From Geosiphon pyriformis (Eukaryota; Glomeromycota; Glomeromycetes; Archaeosporales; Geosiphonaceae): a stretch of 64,000 nt of DNA. The translations under genes were made by a program, and so were the position numbers. The stretch covers positions 1-64,000 of the forward strand of contig JAAOMT010000684.1 in the NCBI GenBank assembly GCA_016748015.1, in the 5' to 3' direction. The notes under the pieces were generated by a model, which was given only the letters and a program-made list of their open reading frames with translations, was not told the DNA's origin and ran no database searches. This document shows, one piece after another, positions 11,337-23,890 of this stretch; the first letter of the stretch is position 1; each line of letters begins with the position of its first letter.

Positions 11337-12371
11337 ATTTTTAAAGCATGATTGTTTCTCATTTTAGGTTTTCAAATAAAATAAAAGAATAGTTTCAATC
11401 ATAAACTATTTTACATTGAGATTGTAGAATTAATGATTACAAAAAGGGAGAAATTTATTGTCATGAAAAGATAGGATATGGTTTTTCATTGAAAAAGAAA
11501 GTCATACAACACATGAAATATTAATAAACCAAAAATTCTTGATTTTTTAAAGGTTAACAAGTTTAAACAATAGTGAAAACCAAAGTCATTAGATTATACA
11601 ATTATTTAAAAGGATAACCTCACCCCCTTTACTAAAATTTTAGATATATTATGAATTTATAACAGAGCAACACAATGTCAAAGATTGTAGTAGTAAAATA
11701 GATATATATTAATATTTTCATTTATAATAGTTGAAGTGAAACAATGTTAATTTCTCCAAGGTCATGCCCGTGGGTAAATTCGGATTTTTTGATGATCATT
11801 TGTGAAGATTAGAAAAGACAATAAAATAACTTTTTTAAAGGATTGTCGTTTATTCAAAATTTAAAAAGTAGACCAGCAAAGAAAGTTCAGAAATTCAGAG
11901 ATGAAAAAGCTATGCTCAATTGAACATTCTATTGTTTAACAAAAAATAATTATTATCAAAAATCATTTGTTCCTAATCTGGTCTTGTAGATGGTTTAGTT
12001 TACCTGATTTAGATAAGTAAACTATTTAAAATTGTAAATTGCTTGGACCGTAAGATTTCAATTACAAAATTGGAAATTGGAAAGAAAAATAGTTGGGTCA
12101 ACTGTTAATAAATTATACTTTTTTTTTTTATTAAAAAAGCTACATTAAAAAGTTTAAGACTTAAAAACAAAAATGCTCAAAGAAAGAAATAAAATCTGAA
12201 TATTATATTTTGAAAAGGAAAATTTTCTTTATAAATTGAACGATTATCCCGAGTTTTCAAAATTCAAATCTTAATTGAAGGGGTTTATATTTGATTTTTT
12301 GGAATGTTAATTTAATTAAGAAATATGACAGCTCAACTCTTTACTTTTAAAAAATCGATTTGATTTTCATT

Positions 12372-13860
12372 TTAAAGTTCTTCAAGTGATTTTCTTTTGG
12401 TTTCTGATATCATAAAAAGCGTCACAAGGAGTCCGAAAAACATAACCAATTGTCAATAAACATTACTGTACACCAATAACCTGGGAACAGTTCCAAACAT
12501 ATTTATAATAATATTCACAACTGACATATTCCACAAGGCTTTAAAAGTATCTTCTGAGTTGGTCAACCCAATTAAACCCAAGTATTATTGAGTTATTCAA
12601 ACCAATTCCATAAAATGCGACGTCAATGATAAACCTAATGTTTTAAATTATTCAATTCAAATTAAACATTTTAACCGTTGAAATTAATGTCCTCGTTTCC
12701 ACAAAATTTGTGAAATCATACCAAGAGATGCTAGTTCCCATTAGCACTTTAACTTCCTCCCATTTTCCGAAATAGTATTTGAAATCTTCAAAACTATGAC
12801 GAAGCACATTAATTAAAGCTTCGGATTCCTCAGTTAGATTTGATTCATATCTATTTTTCACCACACTATTTATGTCTTTTGTAGTGCGATAAATGTTTCG
12901 TTCAATATCCATGGTGAACCTTGGAGTTTCGGGTATCGTCAGACGAAATTATAATGCTATACATGCTGGAATTGCTCCAATCCCTGTTACAATGCCCAAA
13001 ACATAATTTACATGTAATATGTTGGAATTTTTTTGATCTTTCTAAATTGATAATGTAACCAAGGAACAAATTGCTATTGACAAAATTCCGAAGCCTTGCA
13101 TTCCAAATATTGTTTCAATTATTGTTCTTTAATTTTTTTTGTAGCAAATTTACTAGTAATTACTATAGTAGAGTTGAAGAATATCAAAACATTTAATGAG
13201 GATATTTCATTTTGAAATCTGATCACATTTACCACTAGCAATTTAGATAAAAATTTTCAAAACTACTACCAACTAACATAGAATAATTACCATCAATCCC
13301 AATTCCCAAAAATACTCTCCATAACATGATAGAGTCTTGAACATTTATATTGCCAGAAAGAATTTCCTCCAATGTTACCACAATCATTATCATCAACTCA
13401 ATACAACACATCTATAATTTTCTTAATTGATCACTTTAAATTTTATTTCAAGTAAAAATAATCTTTTCAATTTCTAAAAAAGTTTTTTACCTTTTTTCTG
13501 CCATATCTATCGGCCAAAATCCCAAACAACAATTGTTCTATCAAAGTACTAACTGCCGTCGATAGTTTTAAACATAGATCGATTGATGTGGCCATTTTTC
13601 CATTGCTAAAATAGTTAATCCCTATCATTGTTGAAACGAGGTTTATTACAAACAGGTCATAAGCGTCTGTGAAAAATTCAGTTCCAGCAATTATAAACGT
13701 TCGAACGTGAACTTTTTATTGTTTTTTAACATTAATCTTTGCTGATCGAACTCATGACACAAGAAATTTGACCCAATCCCGGGAATGACCATGAAATTCA
13801 ATTTATTTGGCAATCACAGTAAAATCATTTAATTTCCACTCTATAGCTTTTTCCGTCATT
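12372..13860 (-). pseudogene. Broken PHO84-type inorganic phosphate transporter
   Basis: Translating the minus strand piecewise recovers much of a fungal high-affinity phosphate:H+ symporter (MFS, PHO84/PHT1 family). In order: the TM1 motif FFTDAYDLFVINLVS (about 13640-13690), the MFS loop 2-3 signature LLFGILADRYGRKK (about 13490-13530), LWRVFLGIGIDGNYS (about 13300), MQGFGIL (about 13085), TIPETPRFTMDIER (about 12890-12940), DVAFYGIGLNN, GTVP..GYW, and the C-terminal ETKRKSLEEL ending at 12372. Some introns are still recognisable, for example 12721-12635, which splices SISW to FIID. It cannot make a working protein: in-frame stops at 12951-12949 (TAA) and about 13044-13042 (TAG), frameshifts near 12560 and 12490, and an internal loss of roughly the TM9-TM11 region. 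A functional copy would import phosphate at the plasma membrane, a core activity of mycorrhizal fungi. Family recognition is strong and the pseudogene status is supported by several independent lesions. Confidence 0.88.
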
Positions 13861-15336
13861 GTGCTGATTGATGTATGTTTTATTACTAAAATTTTAATTT
13901 GAATATTCATGAAATCTTTATTTATGAAAAGAATTTCCGCATAAAAGTTTATTACGATTAATAAATTCAATTCTTGGAAACGAATGCTTCTATTGTGTTG
14001 CCAAAGAATTATAAATTAAAGCTCTTGATTAATCCACATCTTAATTGTTTTTAAAAAAAAATTGGTCAAATTTACTTTAAATCAAATTTTACTCCAAAAA
14101 ATGGGTGATAAAATTTCCCTCTTTTTGATTTGAAAAAAGTTATAAAAAAAATTTCAATTTACTTTTTCAAATTTCAAGAATTTATACCAAAATTTCTTAA
14201 CAAAGATTTTTGTTTTAGATTAGTGAATAGTTTATATAAAAGCTTGAAAAAGAAATTTTAAGGCAATTAAATTTATTGCACTTAAATCTGTTTTTGGAAT
14301 ATCTTTTTTCAAAAGTCACTGAAGCTTTGAAATTCACTTGATTTTAGTGCAAAAAAACTGTGCCTGAAACGAATTAGAAAAGGATCTAAAATTGGTTCAA
14401 AAATATTAATTTTGAATTTTTCTCTTGGAAATTTTTTTATTTTATTTTATTACGGTGGTATTTCGGAAACTTGGGCTCCAAGTATTCTCGAGTTTCAGAA
14501 ACTTTTGAATTGTTCTAACCGGGTAAGCTGGAGAATTTTTAAGTGTAGTTATTAGGGAAAAACTGGAATTTTAGGCTAACAGAATTATCTAACCAATAAA
14601 ATTAAAAATTAAACTGAATTTTCCTCATGAAAATTTATTTTTTGTTGATGGTTACATTAATTTATCCATCCTGAACAGTAATTAAAACTTTGATTGTTAT
14701 TAAGTGTCCACATTTGCACTTGTTTGAAAGAAATTTCTGTTTTTTTCTTTTTTTTTTTTGAAACAGTATTCAATAATAAAAATTTCATAATCATTTTCTC
14801 TTTCTGAACAAATGCTAAAACAAAATTATAGATAAAAATGTTGTAAAATTTGAATTTTTCAATAGCATGGCAAGATATTTTGAACTTTTGCAAAGCCTAT
14901 GAGAAAAGATTAATAATGAAAAATCCGTAAATATATCTAAAAGTAACAATGTAAGCAAAAACTTTACTTAAAAATAAAAGTGAGAGAAAACTTGAAAATT
15001 TTTTTAACTAACCTTTAAAATTCTATTGCAAATTTATTGTTTTCAAGTCTAAAAAATTGAATTCGAGAATTAATCTTTTCTTAATTTCCTAAACTCATTT
15101 AACGGATAAACTACAGCTTTTTAATATATGATTCATTCAATTTTTGAATTCTGGAAAAAATATTTCTCAAAGATAACAAGCTCTTAATGTTTGGTTTGAA
15201 TCCACTAGACTCAATAACAGAAATTATAGAGAGCTTTTTGCTTTACAATCGGTCCAAATATCAAAAATAAAATAGGGGCTTAACGCCCTTTATCAAATTA
15301 TATTGCCACCACCCATTGGCAAACATTTCGAAAAAG
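13861..15336. other. Intergenic, no gene seen
   Basis: AT-rich, with no domain-like translation on either strand. Confidence 0.4.
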
Positions 15337-16551
15337 ACTATATTTCTTCTCTTATCCCAAGTAAACAATAATAATCTATGAACACAATTTGAATCTATCT
15401 TGTTGTCACACGAAAGATTAAAAAAAAAAAAAAGATTAAAGCATGTCAAAAAGATAAAAATTCTTATTTTGGTGTTGATTTTTCCCTCTTATGCATTTTT
15501 CAACGGCATGATCTCTCACGTTTAAAACGTTTTTCTATGAGTTTGAAATCTATAATGCTAGAATTGATCAAAAATATTATTGGGAAGCGAATTTTCTTTT
15601 TGTAAAGTGAAGCAAAAGATTGAACTCTAAAAAAAATTATTTGGTCTACATTTTTGGTAATAAAAAATTATTTTTTTTAACCCAATATCATATATATTTC
15701 AAGATATGAATATATAGATATAGATAAAGATCCTTTTTCGTTTCAAAAACCAAAATCATCTTATGCTTTTTAAATTTCAATTCGTCTTGAAGATTTTTTT
15801 GTTAAAATAGAAAAAAAGCGAAATTGCAGATTTCGATGTGACCTAATGTTAGAATTTGAGGTGCAAAAAATAAAGATTAACTATATGTGTGTATGGAACA
15901 GAATTCAATATCTTTCATAATTCATCGGAAGTTTAAAACCTTTGTTTTTGTTTCTTTGTATAGAGTTTTAATCTCAAATAATAAATTGAAACTATTCATT
16001 TGCCCCCTTTTTCATGCATAGATCAAACAGCATAAATATCTTTGTTTCCTATATGGAGAAAGTTTAGCAATATATCTTATGCGGAGAAAAAATTTTCCTT
16101 ACAAAGAGCATACAAAAGAACAAAACTAAATGATAGATTGGTAAAACAAGTCATTTTTAGGAATCTATCACCAAATTGTTTTATACGGTTTCCTTTGATG
16201 GCCGAATTATGGCTGTAAAAAGCAATGTATATTATTAATGTTATTTTCAAGGGTCAAGTTTTGAAACTAAAATAAATATTTCTCTTATAAAAATGATATC
16301 TAAAAAGTTAAAATAATTTATTTTTTTCAATATTTTTTTCAAAAATAACGGTGTGAAAGTAACAAGCAAGTTTAACTTATTTTTCATAAAGTTTTATTCA
16401 TTTCTAAAGAAGTTTCTTGAATTTCGCTAACTTTATTATTTTGGCTTTTTATTTTGTTATTCGTAAAAAAGTTACCATCAAGGTCTTGTTCCAAAAGTAT
16501 TTTTCGACATCTACTAGCTTTCGTTGATCGAAAGACAAAAAAAATCTACCA
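15337..16551. repeat. Left copy of 1215-bp duplicated block at assembly gap
   Basis: This block reappears in the same orientation at 16572-17786. The start (actatatttcttctc), the end (aaaaaaaatctacca), internal landmarks and a 14-A run all match at a constant offset of 1235. The left copy ends exactly where the N run begins. This is the signature of two contigs with an unmerged overlap. Confidence 0.95.
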
Positions 16552-16571
16552 NNNNNNNNNNNNNNNNNNNN
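16552..16571. other. 20-N assembly gap
   Basis: Exactly 20 undetermined bases placed between two copies of the same 1215-bp sequence. A fixed-size placeholder, not a measured distance. Confidence 0.99.
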
Positions 16572-17786
16572 ACTATATTTCTTCTCTTATCCCAAGTAAA
16601 CAATAATAATCTATGAACACAATTTGAATCTATCTTGTTGTCACACGAAAGATTAAAAAAAAAAAAAAGATTAAAGCATGTCAAAAAGATAAAAATTCTT
16701 ATTTTGGTGTTGATTTTTCCCTCTTATGCATTTTTCAACGGCATGATCTCTCACGTTTAAAACGTTTTTCTATGAGTTTGAAATCTATAATGCTAGAATT
16801 GATCAAAAATATTATTGGGAAGCGAATTTTCTTTTTGTAAAGTGAAGCAAAAGATTGAACTCTAAAAAAAATTATTTGGTCTACATTTTTGGTAATAAAA
16901 AATTATTTTTTTTAACCCAATATCATATATATTTCAAGATATGAATATATAGATATAGATAAAGATCCTTTTTCGTTTCAAAAACCAAAATCATCTTATG
17001 CTTTTTAAATTTCAATTCGTCTTGAAGATTTTTTTGTTAAAATAGAAAAAAAGCGAAATTGCAGATTTCGATGTGACCTAATGTTAGAATTTGAGGTGCA
17101 AAAAATAAAGATTAACTATATGTGTGTATGGAACAGAATTCAATATCTTTCATAATTCATCGGAAGTTTAAAACCTTTGTTTTTGTTTCTTTGTATAGAG
17201 TTTTAATCTCAAATAATAAATTGAAACTATTCATTTGCCCCCTTTTTCATGCATAGATCAAACAGCATAAATATCTTTGTTTCCTATATGGAGAAAGTTT
17301 AGCAATATATCTTATGCGGAGAAAAAATTTTCCTTACAAAGAGCATACAAAAGAACAAAACTAAATGATAGATTGGTAAAACAAGTCATTTTTAGGAATC
17401 TATCACCAAATTGTTTTATACGGTTTCCTTTGATGGCCGAATTATGGCTGTAAAAAGCAATGTATATTATTAATGTTATTTTCAAGGGTCAAGTTTTGAA
17501 ACTAAAATAAATATTTCTCTTATAAAAATGATATCTAAAAAGTTAAAATAATTTATTTTTTTCAATATTTTTTTCAAAAATAACGGTGTGAAAGTAACAA
17601 GCAAGTTTAACTTATTTTTCATAAAGTTTTATTCATTTCTAAAGAAGTTTCTTGAATTTCGCTAACTTTATTATTTTGGCTTTTTATTTTGTTATTCGTA
17701 AAAAAGTTACCATCAAGGTCTTGTTCCAAAAGTATTTTTCGACATCTACTAGCTTTCGTTGATCGAAAGACAAAAAAAATCTACCA
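16572..17786. repeat. Right copy of 1215-bp duplicated block at assembly gap
   Basis: Begins immediately after the N run and repeats 15337-16551 at constant offset. Unique sequence resumes at 17787, 33 bp before the transporter start codon. If the gap is an artefact, the true distance from the region to the left is about 1235 bp shorter than shown. Confidence 0.95.
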
Positions 17787-17819
17787 TCAAAAAACCCCTT
17801 AATACATTTGAAATTTAAA

Positions 17820-18509
17820 ATGACTAATGACGCATCAATCGCAAATCCTGGCCCACTTGGTATAGTTTCATAATATAATCTATTCAGAAAAATACTTTCT
17901 GATTTGGCCGATCCAAAGTTAAAAAAACACCCATCTTTTCTCTATAAACCTACAGGTTTTAGTGCCTTTGCCTTGACTACCTTCGTGCTTTCGCTTTATA
18001 ACGTAAATGCCGGGAATGTTAAAAATCCACAAGTAGTTGTTGGTTTAGCACTTTTCTACGGTGGCCTTATACAGCTTTTAGCAGGAATGTGGGAATTTAA
18101 GAAAGGAAATACTTTTGGATCTACTGCATTCTCTTCTTATGGTGGTTTCTGGCTTTCATTCGCTACCATTCTCATTCCCAATTTTGGCGTTGCAGCATCA
18201 TTTGGCCTTGATAAAGATGAATTTGCACAGGCACTCGGTATATATCTTTTGGCCTGGACAATATTCACTTTCTTACTCTTCCTGGCAACCCTCAAGTCAA
18301 ATGGTGGATTGATAGCTTTATTCTTTTTTTTAACATTTACATTTCTTTTCCTTGCAATCGCCGAATTTACTCAAAATACTGGTATTAAAAAATTCGCTGG
18401 AGCTCTCGGTATTTTTACCGCTATTATAGCTTGGTATAATGCGTTATCAGGTCTTCTAACAAATGAGACTTCTTATTTCACTTTGCCATTGTACGAAATG
18501 AAAAAATAA
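17820..18509 (+). CDS. GPR1/FUN34/YaaH (AceTr) family acetate/ammonium transporter
   Basis: Two exons, 17820-17859 and 17956-18509, encode 197 aa. The 96-nt intron (GTATAG...CTACAG) joins CCACTTG to GTTTTAGT and so creates the family signature NPGPLGF followed by SAFALTTFVLS. The frame starting at the TTG at 17904 would lose this signature and reads through the intron. Six hydrophobic helices follow, with FYGGLIQLLAGMWEF, KGNTFGSTAF and SSYGGFWLSF, all diagnostic of AceTr proteins (yeast Ato1/Ady2, Gpr1, bacterial SatP). Known members are plasma-membrane channels or transporters for acetate and related monocarboxylates; a role in ammonium export has been proposed for yeast Ato proteins. Length fits the family, which usually has 190-280 aa, with a short N-terminal tail here. 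No lesion seen. The exact substrate cannot be read from the sequence. Confidence 0.93.
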
Positions 18510-19011
18510 TAAATTTCAATTTATTTTTGCTTCACTTCCCACTCAAAAAATATTACCAGTTTATTTTAAAGAGATCTAAATTTTGTTTCGATCAGAAAGG
18601 TCATGAAATTAACTTTGCTAAACAAAAAATTGCTATCTTGTGAATCAAAAAATAATGTATTCCTATAATCTAAAATTTTAGCTCTTTCTACTTTCTCAAA
18701 TTCATGCATTTTGAAAGAGAACAGTCTTGAGTTTAACATCCAAGAACTTGCAAATAACCGAAATTGTAAATTGGCACCATGAAATTTTTTAGTTTACTGA
18801 ATACTTCAACAAAACAGATTTGAACACCTATTTCCTACGAAGCCACAGCCTGCTTGAAAAAAAAGTCTTTCTATTTAGAAACCGAATAAACCCAAATTTC
18901 ATAAAACTCCACAAATTTCATTGTCCTTCTTCCATGAATCTCAAGATACTGCTTTTTTCGATGCTTAGATTGCAATTTGAAGCGCGTAAATCCATAGGTG
19001 CATATCTTGAT
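18510..19011. other. Convergent intergenic spacer
   Basis: Space between the 3' ends of the transporter (plus) and the BTB-like gene (minus). No gene seen; the open frame at 18820-19035 overlaps the antisense 3' exon and lacks features. Confidence 0.45.
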
Positions 19012-20442
19012 TCATTGACGCTCTGGCGGCGATAAATGAATACCTTTTTCGTCACATTGGACGACATATCTCAGCAAAACTTCGTATGCTTCTTCATGGA
19101 GCTCGAGAAAAGCGACATTCTGACATATCTAGTAATTTTATTGTCATATTGAACTCTGAGGTAAAAAATTCCGCTCTCAAGACCATTTAAGGCAGAAAAA
19201 TCTCACCCCGAGAAAGTCCCTTGGAGTCATGGTATCCATCCATTTTCGATCGTCATGCCCATACAGCCAATTGATTATAGGTTCTATGGTTTCTACAGAT
19301 GGCATCGGAAGTGTGACTCTTGTCATGTAACGGCCATACGGGTGTGCCCGATAAATCACATTTTTACTCAAATAAAAAAACACTTTGCTTAATAAATCGC
19401 TTTGCGGTGACAAATGGTCTCCCTGTACCACAATCTCAAGTGTCTTAGACTGCACCGGAATATTTGATACAATTTCTGGTTCAATTGATGTCTTTCTTGA
19501 ATTGCATCTCCCTTTCCCGTCGTTTTTTGTCTCGGAACAACAATTAGGTGGAGAATTCGGTTTATTTAAAAATATTCTACTCTGATCATTGAAAATTTCT
19601 CGCGTTAATTCTCCGATCACTTCCTCTTTGCTGTAATCATATTCCCCATCTTCAATAAAATCACCATATGGCTCATTAAATTGCTCTTTGAGATGATCCT
19701 CAATATTCTGTGTACTGTCTCTTAATTTTGGATTCGAAGGTGGATGAGATTGGTGACATGGTATATCAATTTTTGGAAGACACTCTTTGAATGAAAACCT
19801 AGCATTCCATTCTCTGAAGCTCAACATCCTCAAGATTACACATTTTAGATAGATATTAGGACCAAGCAGGGGGAGATGGGCACGTAATTGGTAGAAAGTC
19901 GAAATGCGTAACTCCGTAGGAAAATCGATCTCACAAATGTCTGTGATTCGATCACTTGGAAGGTGCGGCATTGTGCTTCGGATTGACAAATACATTGAGT
20001 GATGCAAAGAGACACGTGACTCATCAGGAGCCAATGGAAAATTTTCGACGATGTAGGAGGTAGAGTCAATATGAAATGGGTCATAATTTCCCAAGTTGGG
20101 GCTATTACCATTTTCGTGATGATTTGTGATGGGCAAGAATGTGGTTTTAGGAAGTATAGGTACGAACCTTTGGGGAGAGAAATTATATAAGTGCGGATAG
20201 CTGCTCATCGAGATATTGGAATTATTCCCAGGTTGGGTAGTTTTATTGTCACGCTTGGTCTTTCTTCTTTTTAAGGACGGGGTTTTTTTTTGACAAGGTA
20301 ATGAGGATGATGTTTCGGTATCTAATGTCAAAATTTGATGTCGAAAGTTTGAATAAAAAACTAGCCCTTCCGAAAAAATTTAATTAAACTTACATTCAAT
20401 TTCACTATCCTTCTTAACAATATTTCTACTAATTTCAGCCAT
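19012..20442 (-). CDS. Unrecognised protein with BTB/POZ-like C-terminus
   Basis: Three exons on the minus strand: 20442-20394, 20321-19207 and 19128-19012, giving 426 aa. Introns are 72 nt (GTAAGT...ATTAG) and 78 nt (GTGAGA...ACTAG), and all phases fit. The first exon supplies the only plausible ATG (MAEISRNIVKKD); the frame in exon 2 otherwise opens with TTG. The N-terminus has a basic stretch (LKRRKTKRDNK, a possible nuclear localisation signal), then a long low-complexity region with an acidic patch (DFIEDGEYDYSKEE). The C-terminal ~120 residues (DLLSKVFFYLSK, VTLPMPSVETIEPIINWLYG, FLGICQNVAFLELHEEAYEV) follow the strand-helix order of divergent fungal BTB domains: buried helix, LP.PS, I..WLYG.D, then an N..FL.L...AY helix. 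The BTB call is inference; no function is proposed beyond possible protein-protein interaction. The short last exon completes the helical tail, which supports the splice. Confidence 0.7.
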
Positions 20443-23400
20443 ATTTACAAAGGCTGGCAGTGGTGTAAAATTTCTCATGGGACTGATTCCAACTATTCTT
20501 CTAGAAATATAACTGAAACTCTATCAAAAAATGTAAAAAAAACGTATTATTTTAATATAATAAATATTTTAGCTGGCAAAGACCACCTGAAGAGTTTTGA
20601 AAATCATCCCTCACATTTCATGGAAGGACTACTTTTGAAAAATATTAAGGCTTGAATTCCCATTGACTCCGAAATTATATAGCACCAAATGATAGAGATA
20701 TGAATAATTATTTGTCTATTTTCAGCATCAAAATTATTCTGATTAATTTCCAATGATTTATTGATCGATCTTAGGTTGTCCCATTTCAAATGAAATTTCA
20801 TAAGCTGTTCAACAATAACTTGAGTTTTTTAGGCAAGCACTTATGGTTTACACCAAAAAGAAAGCAGAATAGTTTTTCGCTCTAGCTACTTTTTTGTTGC
20901 TTGTAAATTCTACATTCTTTACTCCTGTTATTATTGAGGCTATAAATTAATTTTTTAAATGATCCAAACAATGTAACTCTTAAGAACTTGAATTCTTTTT
21001 CTTCAAAAATCTATTTATGTTATAAAAGGTATCTGCTTTGTACAGCTATGAATGCGAAAATGAAATATTCAGATTTTTTTCAATCTAGGTCTGTATCATG
21101 AGTGTTTTAAAAATTGTCAAAAGCTCAGCCTTTTTGAACCATTGAGGAAATTATGAAAACATTATTTAATTCATTCAATGTCTTAAAACTCGTTTCTTTG
21201 TCACAGCTGAAAATAAAAAGTAGACACACAATTCATGCTTGCAAAAAAAAAAATTTTTTTTGAAATTATTGCTATTGAAAGATATAATTAAGTTTTAGAG
21301 AGCTCCTGAATTTGTCAATACTCCTGCAGAAAACAACCTGCTCAATGTGTTGTTGCCTCCCCAATAGACCATGATTAGTAATCAATATTGGGGAGAAATT
21401 TATTCCTAATACATTTATATTCAACACTATCATTTAAAAATGGTTTTTAAACTGTGAAAGAATATGTAAAGAGGAATTCACACATGAGAAATCTTGTTTT
21501 CACAATGCTTGGTAACAATTATTATAAAAATTTTAGTTTATTGCTAAAAAAAACAAAATTTTCAAATACGGTATTTAGCAGTTAAAAAAAAACGAGAAAA
21601 TAATGTTATTTATTAACTTTTATTATTAAAATTTCAGTTGACAATGAATTTTTTTTTTGTTTATTGATTTATGAAAAAGGCATTAAAAATTACTAATTTG
21701 CTCAAGTTCAAATCAATTATAAAGCTTTGAATTAGAGCTGTCGGAAAAACCTCTTGGCAAACGAAAAAGGGTTTTGTCATTGGGAAAAGGGTTTTTATTA
21801 TTATTACTTTGCGTAACGGAAAACCCCTGGCAATATTGAGATATCTTTTTAAAACGTAAAACTATGTAAATACTAAAAAAAACTCTGTCAAAATTTCAAA
21901 AGCATGTTAATAAAATGTTTGAGTAGTAAATTTTAATCCATATTTTTATTTTTGGTTTACTAATTTATCTATATTTTTATATTGAATTTTGCTTAGAAAA
22001 AATTTACTTATTTAACTAGTAATTATAAATATTTTAAGAATTTTATGCAGTAGAATGTATAAGAAATATATATTTTCCATTTGTTATTTGCTTATAATAT
22101 ATTAAAATTATAGATTACATTTGTAATAAATAGATATATATACAGAAAATTATAATATTTATTAAGAATATATTTGTAAAATATAAGAAAATTTTAAATT
22201 CTATATAATATTTTCATATGTATTTGTATAAAATATCACCAATTTTATATGATACTAAATCTTTCTTACATAAAATGTAAAATTTCTAATTTATTTTTGT
22301 ATAAAGTTTTTGTTAATTTAATAACTTTATAAATTTTTACTATTAATAATAATTGTAACTATTATTAATAGTTTTAACTATTGACAAGAGTTTTTATTTA
22401 TTAATATTTTGATAGGTTTTGACATTTTGGCAGATTTAATATTTGAAAAAGTTTTTTTTAAGATTCAGTTTAATTTAAAATACAAAATAAAATTAAAAAT
22501 TAACTGCACAAAATAAATATTAGGTTATTATAGTTTAGAGTTGATGAAAATCCTTAATAAAGAAATGATAAAATTTACAAAACGCTTATATTAACCTTTA
22601 TTAAACGTAAAAAAATCTTTAATATTAATTAATTAAACTTATTATTCATTTATTTATTGTTAACAATAGTTTTTTATATGCTGATAAGTTTATTTATTTA
22701 TTTCAACAAAAATTTTTATTAACTATAAGTTATATATATTCAAATACATTTATAATGGGATATTTTTTTTAACATTTTAATATTTCAAATAAGTATTTTA
22801 TTTAATCAACATTAACACAAAAAGTTTTAAATGTTAATATTGATATCTTACTTAGTTTTTATGTAATTATTCAAAGTTTCAGGAGGTTTTTTTAGTTTGA
22901 TTAAATAAAGCATAAAGAACATTAATTTTTAAAAAATATTGCCTTTAAAAAGTAGGAAATAAATGTAATAATTTTCAAAAACATTTTAAAAGAGTTATTA
23001 AATACAATATTATTTATTTAAAGGCAAAAATTGAATTGTTATTGGTTTTGATTTCAGAGTTTTTTTTAAAAGTTTAGCTTTGATTAATTTAATATAATTC
23101 AATAATTATAGTGAAGTCACCATTTCATCCAGAAATTTTCCTCCCTATAAAGGATACAAATAGTTTAAGCATTAATGTATAATCTGGCAGTATTTGAATG
23201 AGCTTTTATGATTTCATTAATGCAGAGTTTTGCTCCCAACTTTTATTAAAATTGCAAGGATATTGATTATCCGCAAAAAATCATTAAAGTTGAATCGAAA
23301 AAAGAAATATATGTACTAAAAAGGCAATAAAATTTTGACGAAGGATGCGGATTTTTCGAAACCAGACAATTATTTTGAAATTGTGATAGAATCTGAGAAT

Positions 23401-23504
23401 AACATATATTTGACATGGCACAAAAAGACCGTTATCAATATGAAATTGTAATTTTGCAAAAAAAATTTCATCAATTATGAAGTTAAAACATTCTGAACAT
23501 TCAC
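20443..23504. other. AT-rich gene desert
   Basis: About 3 kb with no gene seen. From about 21.8 to 23.1 kb the sequence is almost pure A/T, with stops in all frames every few codons. Confidence 0.5.
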
Positions 23505-23890
23505 CCAATTCGGATTCCAATTTCACACGCTTCAAAGCCCATTCCTGCGTCACTTTTTCAAGGACATTCTGTCGTTTCGCTAACTGTTGAGCTGTCTCCT
23601 CCTTTTCAAAATAGACATTCAATTAACTCGAAATGAAAAAATTTTTTGTAGTCAAAAATTATCGCACACTTGCAATTTCTCGTTCTATTTCAGCGATTTT
23701 CTTATCTAATTCTTCCTCCTCTGATTTTGACCAATTATTTTTTTGCGCCACAATTTTTGGCTCTTTTAATGATGTGGGAGATCATTTATTTTTTTCTTTT
23801 AGTTAGTCCCTTATAAATTGAAGACCACTTAAGAAAGTGATTAAATTTTCTACCTTTCGAAATTTCATTTGCAGATCTTGAAGTGTTCAT
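23505..23890 (-). CDS. Small coiled-coil protein, 5' exons (unrecognised)
   Basis: Minus-strand exons inferred at 23890-23854, 23762-23670 and 23591-23505, with GT-AG introns in matching phases. The joined product starts MNTSRSANEISK, then a charged segment (NNWSKSEEEELDKKIAEIER) and further heptad-like helices (NVLEKVTQEWALKR, VKLESEL). This is a predicted coiled coil with conserved-looking acidic and aromatic positions. The 3' end is not resolved: the third exon either runs on in frame to a stop at 23284 or is spliced at GTGAATG near 23504. The family is not recognised; small coiled-coil subunits of larger complexes look like this. The second exon and its reading frame are fairly convincing; the acceptor of the third is a guess from phase. 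It is transcribed divergently from the 222-aa gene, 785 bp away. Confidence 0.4.

Larger units (their letters stand above)
9828..12371. other. Low-complexity intergenic region
   Basis: AT-rich, with long homopolymers and a trinucleotide repeat listed separately. The first ~250 bases probably contain 5' exons of the Kre9-like gene. The frame at 10190-10537 (minus) is a translation of a poly-T run and is not a gene. Confidence 0.4.

Noticed and set aside
12652-12912. 86-aa minus-strand frame as a separate small protein
   Set aside because: Its first part is the phosphate-transporter loop and its last part (from YDF) is an intron of the same pseudogene.
15337-17786. Genuine tandem segmental duplication
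   Set aside because: The exact abutment of both copies to a 20-N placeholder makes an assembly overlap far more likely.
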